Positions 31,691 through 34,955 of a stretch of DNA of 34,955 nt are shown piece after piece. The position numbers and the translations under genes are program-made. The notes under the pieces were generated by a model, which did no database searches, was not told where the DNA came from, and saw only the letters and a list, made by a program, of their open reading frames with translations. This DNA comes from an uncultured Kineothrix sp. (GTDB lineage Bacteria > Bacillota > Clostridia > Lachnospirales > Lachnospiraceae), in assembly GCA_910587275.1 (NCBI GenBank), contig CAJUMD010000026.1:1-34955 (forward strand), given 5' to 3'. The stretch's first letter is position 1, and each line of letters begins with the position of its first letter.

Positions 31691-32761
31691 CTAAAACCTC
31701 CCCTTAAAATCCGTTGTTGCACATTCCTTAAGCGGCAGTTTCACGCTACATCCCTCCGCAGCAGATTTGTATATTGCAAGTACGAGTTCCAGCGCTTTTT
31801 TCCCCTCCATGGCGTTTACATATGGCTGTCTGTCCTGCCGGATGGCATTCATAACATCCGCATAGAGCGGTGTATGCCCATAACCGTATACATTGGGCGG
31901 ATTCTCATGGAACCTTGCCTTAACTTCCTCCGGGTCGTCCAGCAAATCGGAAAACCTCCATTCTTCTATGACATTGACAGACTGCCCGCCAGCCTTGACC
32001 GTTCCTTTTTCCCCGAACAAATATAAAGTCTCCTCCAGGTTTTTCGGATATACGTCCGTGGTTCCCTCCACAATACCATAGCTTCCGTTCTTGAATTTTA
32101 CCAAGGCAATCCCCATATCTTCCGCCTCTATGTAATCATGGTTAAGTCTGTCCGTCATCCCGACCACTTCATCAATTTCACCGCCCATCATCCACCGGAG
32201 CAAATCAATATTGTGGATGCACTGATTCATCAGGGCGCCTCCATCCTGTTCCCAGGTTCCTCTCCATGGAGCCCGGTCAAAATACTCATGGTCCCTGCAC
32301 CAGCGGATATGTGCCGTTCCGTAGAATAATCTTCCGAAACGGTTCATGTCCACCGCTTCCCTTATGATTTGGACCGATTTGTTAAACCGGTTTTGGTGGC
32401 ACGCGCATACCTTTACATGATACTTTATGGATGCTGAAATAATGGCATCCGCATCCGCCATGGACAAAGCAATCGGCTTTTCTATGATGCAGTGACAGCC
32501 ATGGCTTATGCAAAATAGTGCAATCTCCGCATGTTTCCCACTTTCCGTACAGATTGCCACAAGCTCCGGTTTTTCGGTCTCCACCATTTCCTTATAATCC
32601 GTATAACATTTTGTACCGGCGCCAAACTTAAATTTTAACCTTTTATCTTCCATACAGGCCGGATGAATATCACATACCGCCACTATTTCAAGCCCGTTAT
32701 TCTGTGCCGCAACTATATGGTTTGGTGATATCCTTCCGCAGCCAATTAATGCATATTTCAT
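31691..32761 (-). CDS. Gfo/Idh/MocA family dehydrogenase (WbpB/WlbA-like)
   Basis: This 356-residue NAD-dependent sugar dehydrogenase has the dinucleotide-binding GCGRIS (7-12) and the EKPIAL motif (94-99) with its catalytic lysine, followed by HQNRFNKSVQ and HNIDLLRWMMGG. With WbpE- and WbpD-like genes next to it, it probably oxidises the 3-hydroxyl of a UDP-GlcNAc-uronate. WbpB-type specificity is inferred from the neighbours, since the family covers many sugars. Its ATG overlaps the stop of the propeller gene by 4 bases. Confidence 0.85.
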   Translation of the reverse strand: MKYALIGCGRISPNHIVAAQNNGLEIVAVCDIHPACMEDKRLKFKFGAGTKCYTDYKEMVETEKPELVAICTESGKHAEIALFCISHGCHCIIEKPIALSMADADAIISASIKYHVKVCACHQNRFNKSVQIIREAVDMNRFGRLFYGTAHIRWCRDHEYFDRAPWRGTWEQDGGALMNQCIHNIDLLRWMMGGEIDEVVGMTDRLNHDYIEAEDMGIALVKFKNGSYGIVEGTTDVYPKNLEETLYLFGEKGTVKAGGQSVNVIEEWRFSDLLDDPEEVKARFHENPPNVYGYGHTPLYADVMNAIRQDRQPYVNAMEGKKALELVLAIYKSAAEGCSVKLPLKECATTDFKGRF

Positions 32762-33981
32762 AGTTTTAACACCTCCTTATAAATCTCTAAGCCATTGTTA
32801 CTTTCCGTCTTTTCTTTCCCTATCCCGTTCTGCCCTGACAATATCGATTTAAAAATTTCCCGGTGTATCCCGTCGCTTTCGGAAAATATACATTCCGAAA
32901 ATATTTCCTTCATTTCACGGATACATTTGTCGGAAAATGTATATTTTTTTATTTCCTTCTTTTGCCCTATTGCATCAATTTCCAAAATATAATTATTCTT
33001 TATGGAAAATAACCCTATATACCTGTCTTCACGCACATATTCCAATATGTATTTAGAGCCTAACGCAATCCTGCCCAAAAGGCTCTGTTTCGTTTCATTT
33101 TCCCCGTCCACTTCAAATGCATGAAGCTGATAAGTTTTTTTATCCGCGTACATGATTTTATTTGTCTGAAACGGTATAAACCAAACATAATCCCCTGCCG
33201 CCACGGAAAACAAAAATGCAGGTAACTCATACTCCTTCTTCACACAGTCAATTTCCCCGTTTGTTTCTTTTGAAAAATTATAAATTCCAAAATCTTTTGG
33301 AAAACCGGTTATGGTTTTCAGCGTATTTTCGTTCTTTTTCCATATGTATATTTCCTTCCCATAACCGCTTAGCCAAAATTTTTCGCCGTCAAAGCAAAAT
33401 GTGGAATATTTCCGTCCGGTATCCGGAAGTTTGTAAGTTGTCACCGTTTTCTTAATCAAATCAAATTGGCAAATTTCCGCTTTGTCTTTTAATAAGCTGT
33501 ATATATCCGTTCCAACTTTAATGCTCTTTCTTATCCCGTCTTCACAGAGCATATAAGAAGTTTCAAGTTTCCTGTTTTTGATATCTATCTCAATAATCCG
33601 GCCTAAACCATTCGAAACCGCAAATAGCTTGTTATCATGCATCCAAAAATCGTAAATTGTCAACCGTACCTTCTCAGGATTTTGTAAAACAATTTCGGAA
33701 AAGCCGTTTTCCTTTAAATTATATATCCATATTGACTTTCCCGTATCCGGCATACAGAAAATGTCATCTCCGCATTTCATGCAATAAGGAGTCAGCCTGC
33801 ATTTTGAAAGCGCTTCCTCCGGTATGGAAACTGCAGATGCACATTCCTTCGTATTCAAATCCAAGCAGATCAATATATTGTGCATACCGCTTACAAACCA
33901 TGCCTTATCCCCTTCGATCTGCCAATTGTCACTCCATGTAAATGCCTTGTAATCCTTTTCCATAGTGCCCTGTTCTCCCAT
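32758..33981 (-). CDS. Beta-propeller-like protein of unknown function
   Basis: This 407-residue protein is not recognised as a known family. It has about six repeats of a pattern of short aromatic-rich strands, for example KSIWIYNLKENG, GRIIEIDIKNRKL, AEICQFDLIKKTV, KEIYIWKKNENTL, NKIMYADKKTYQL and NYILEIDAIGQKK, spaced roughly 50 residues apart, as in beta-propellers. There is no signal peptide or membrane segment. A role as a recognition or scaffold protein for a glycosylation target is possible but only inference. It overlaps the dehydrogenase by 4 bases and follows the methyltransferase by one base. The start may be the ATG at 33963 instead. Confidence 0.6.
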   Translation of the reverse strand: MGEQGTMEKDYKAFTWSDNWQIEGDKAWFVSGMHNILICLDLNTKECASAVSIPEEALSKCRLTPYCMKCGDDIFCMPDTGKSIWIYNLKENGFSEIVLQNPEKVRLTIYDFWMHDNKLFAVSNGLGRIIEIDIKNRKLETSYMLCEDGIRKSIKVGTDIYSLLKDKAEICQFDLIKKTVTTYKLPDTGRKYSTFCFDGEKFWLSGYGKEIYIWKKNENTLKTITGFPKDFGIYNFSKETNGEIDCVKKEYELPAFLFSVAAGDYVWFIPFQTNKIMYADKKTYQLHAFEVDGENETKQSLLGRIALGSKYILEYVREDRYIGLFSIKNNYILEIDAIGQKKEIKKYTFSDKCIREMKEIFSECIFSESDGIHREIFKSILSGQNGIGKEKTESNNGLEIYKEVLKL

Positions 33982-33982
33982 A

Positions 33983-34955
33983 TTATCCTGTTATCCGCAC
34001 ACCACTGTCTAAAGCGAGATTATATGTATACAGAGGAGCATTCTCCTCATATTTGCGTTCATAAACCACAAAACCAAACTCATCCATGCGGTTTTGTGGA
34101 ATATATATTCCACAAAGGTTATTATCTGTCACATATACCTGTTCGAATTTTTCACCCAACACATCATACACTGCCTTTATGACTTCCGCATGGTACGCAT
34201 TCTGCCCCTTTTTAAAATCATGCCATACGACAATGGCATCATCCCGTTTCTTTTCAAAAATATTTTTTGTATCATGGTATACTCCCTGATAACTGTGGTC
34301 GCCGTCTATAAAATAAAGCCCCACAGTATCCGCATGCTTTGAAAAATCGAACAAGCGGGAATCCATATCGTAATGCACAATGTTCCCATTTTTTGAAAGC
34401 CGTCCGACATAATTTGGATTTTTAGCCTGGATAAAATAGTTTTTCAGCTCGTCTTTCGGCAAAGAAACACTGTAAAGTTTTTCACAGCAGTCCGTTAAGA
34501 TATTAATGCTTTCCCCGATGTATGTCCCGATTTCCAAATATTCCCTGCAACCGCTGACCAATGCCGTCTGTTTCAAAAACAGATAATCCATGACGCCGGA
34601 ACCGCCCGCAATGAATGTCAATTCTTTCAGGGTCAGTTGTTTTTGCCGGTGCAGCCATTCACCAAGATTAATCGTCCTTTTATCCAATGCCGCCTCAATT
34701 TCTTTTGGAAGTTTCCTCTCGGAATGGATGGAAGCCAACTCCATTTTGAATACCAGCACATTACGGTTTAAAATTCCCAAATGTTCCATATACTCTATCA
34801 TTTCCTTATGCCAAACACTGGCTACGATAACCGTAACATCCCAGTACTGCGTTAAAACTGCCGGTTCACGGACAATTACCCCCCCCCACTCTTTTATTTC
34901 ATTTGCATTCTTATCCACAAAAAACAAAATTTCATATTGATCTTTGAAAAAATCA
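33983..34955 (-). CDS. Class I SAM methyltransferase with N-terminal module (truncated by window edge)
   Basis: The frame stays open to the window edge, so the true start is outside. The visible N-terminal part (QYEILFFVDKN, TVIVASVWHKEMIEYM) looks like the second half of the same Rossmann module seen in neighbouring genes. The methyltransferase part begins YLEIGTYIGES (motif I) and holds LYFIDGDHSYQGVYHD, the hallmark of the CmcI/Methyltransf_24-like family. It is the first visible gene of the island and is followed at one base by the propeller gene. Confidence 0.75.
   Translation of the reverse strand, partial: DFFKDQYEILFFVDKNANEIKEWGGVIVREPAVLTQYWDVTVIVASVWHKEMIEYMEHLGILNRNVLVFKMELASIHSERKLPKEIEAALDKRTINLGEWLHRQKQLTLKELTFIAGGSGVMDYLFLKQTALVSGCREYLEIGTYIGESINILTDCCEKLYSVSLPKDELKNYFIQAKNPNYVGRLSKNGNIVHYDMDSRLFDFSKHADTVGLYFIDGDHSYQGVYHDTKNIFEKKRDDAIVVWHDFKKGQNAYHAEVIKAVYDVLGEKFEQVYVTDNNLCGIYIPQNRMDEFGFVVYERKYEENAPLYTYNLALDSGVRITG

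Noticed and set aside
1..34955. CRISPR array, tRNA or rRNA genes, insertion sequences
   Set aside because: No regularly spaced repeats, cloverleaf, rRNA-like stretch or transposase was seen on either strand.

Overview
The window looks like the chromosome of a low-to-mid GC Firmicute, most likely a clostridial gut bacterium of the Lachnospiraceae type. The evidence is the gene content and order: rplU-prp-rpmA followed by obg-yhbY-nadD-yqeK-rsfS on one strand, an L27 with the Firmicutes leader peptide cut by Prp, a divergent yneA-lexA pair with CGAAC-N4-GTTCG type SOS boxes, strong AGGAGG ribosome sites, and a lipoprotein amino-acid binding protein. This assignment is inference from family knowledge; no rRNA or tRNA gene is visible.

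Layout. 1-3.7 kb: ttcA-like tRNA thiolase (+), a hairpin-rich gap, a Xer-type tyrosine recombinase (+), then the SOS module yneA (-) / lexA (+) with consensus promoters and several LexA boxes. 3.8-9.6 kb: a cytidylate-kinase-like gene and a complete branched-chain amino-acid ABC importer (livF, G, M, H and the binding lipoprotein livJ, all -). livJ has its own promoter and terminator, and livHMGF has a second promoter. 9.8-11.5 kb: a small DUF378 membrane protein (+) and a MATE exporter (-) sharing a bidirectional terminator. 11.5-16.05 kb: a housekeeping run on the minus strand, from the rplU promoter and leader through rplU, prp, rpmA, a terminator, then obg, yhbY, nadD, yqeK, rsfS and the MATE gene.

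16.2-34.96 kb: a long, same-strand (minus), visibly AT-richer accessory island for making and decorating a glycan, running off the right edge. Upstream to downstream it holds a truncated methyltransferase, a beta-propeller-like protein of unknown function, a Gfo/Idh/MocA dehydrogenase, a left-handed beta-helix acetyltransferase and a DegT aminotransferase (together resembling WbpB/D/E, which make 2,3-diacetamido uronic acids), a NodB-like deacetylase, a WbqC-family protein, a GNAT acetyltransferase, a CgeB-like glycosyltransferase, an FkbM methyltransferase, another methyltransferase, a GT4 glycosyltransferase, a large three-part CBS / SGNH-like / CitC-like nucleotidyltransferase protein, and then phnW, pntC, ppd and pepM. 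The last four give a full route from phosphoenolpyruvate to 2-aminoethylphosphonate (AEP) and on to CMP-AEP.

How they work together (inference): the island should make a nucleotide-activated phosphonate and at least one unusual amino-uronic acid, and add them with methyl and acetyl groups to a glycan. None of its genes encodes an obvious membrane protein, flippase, polymerase or LicD-type transferase, so a cytoplasmic target such as a flagellin or other surface protein is at least as likely as a capsule. Special points are the PepM fused to a cytidylyltransferase domain, the three-domain CitC-like protein, and a perfect 210-bp tandem duplication that creates a 48-codon chimeric reading frame between two genes.
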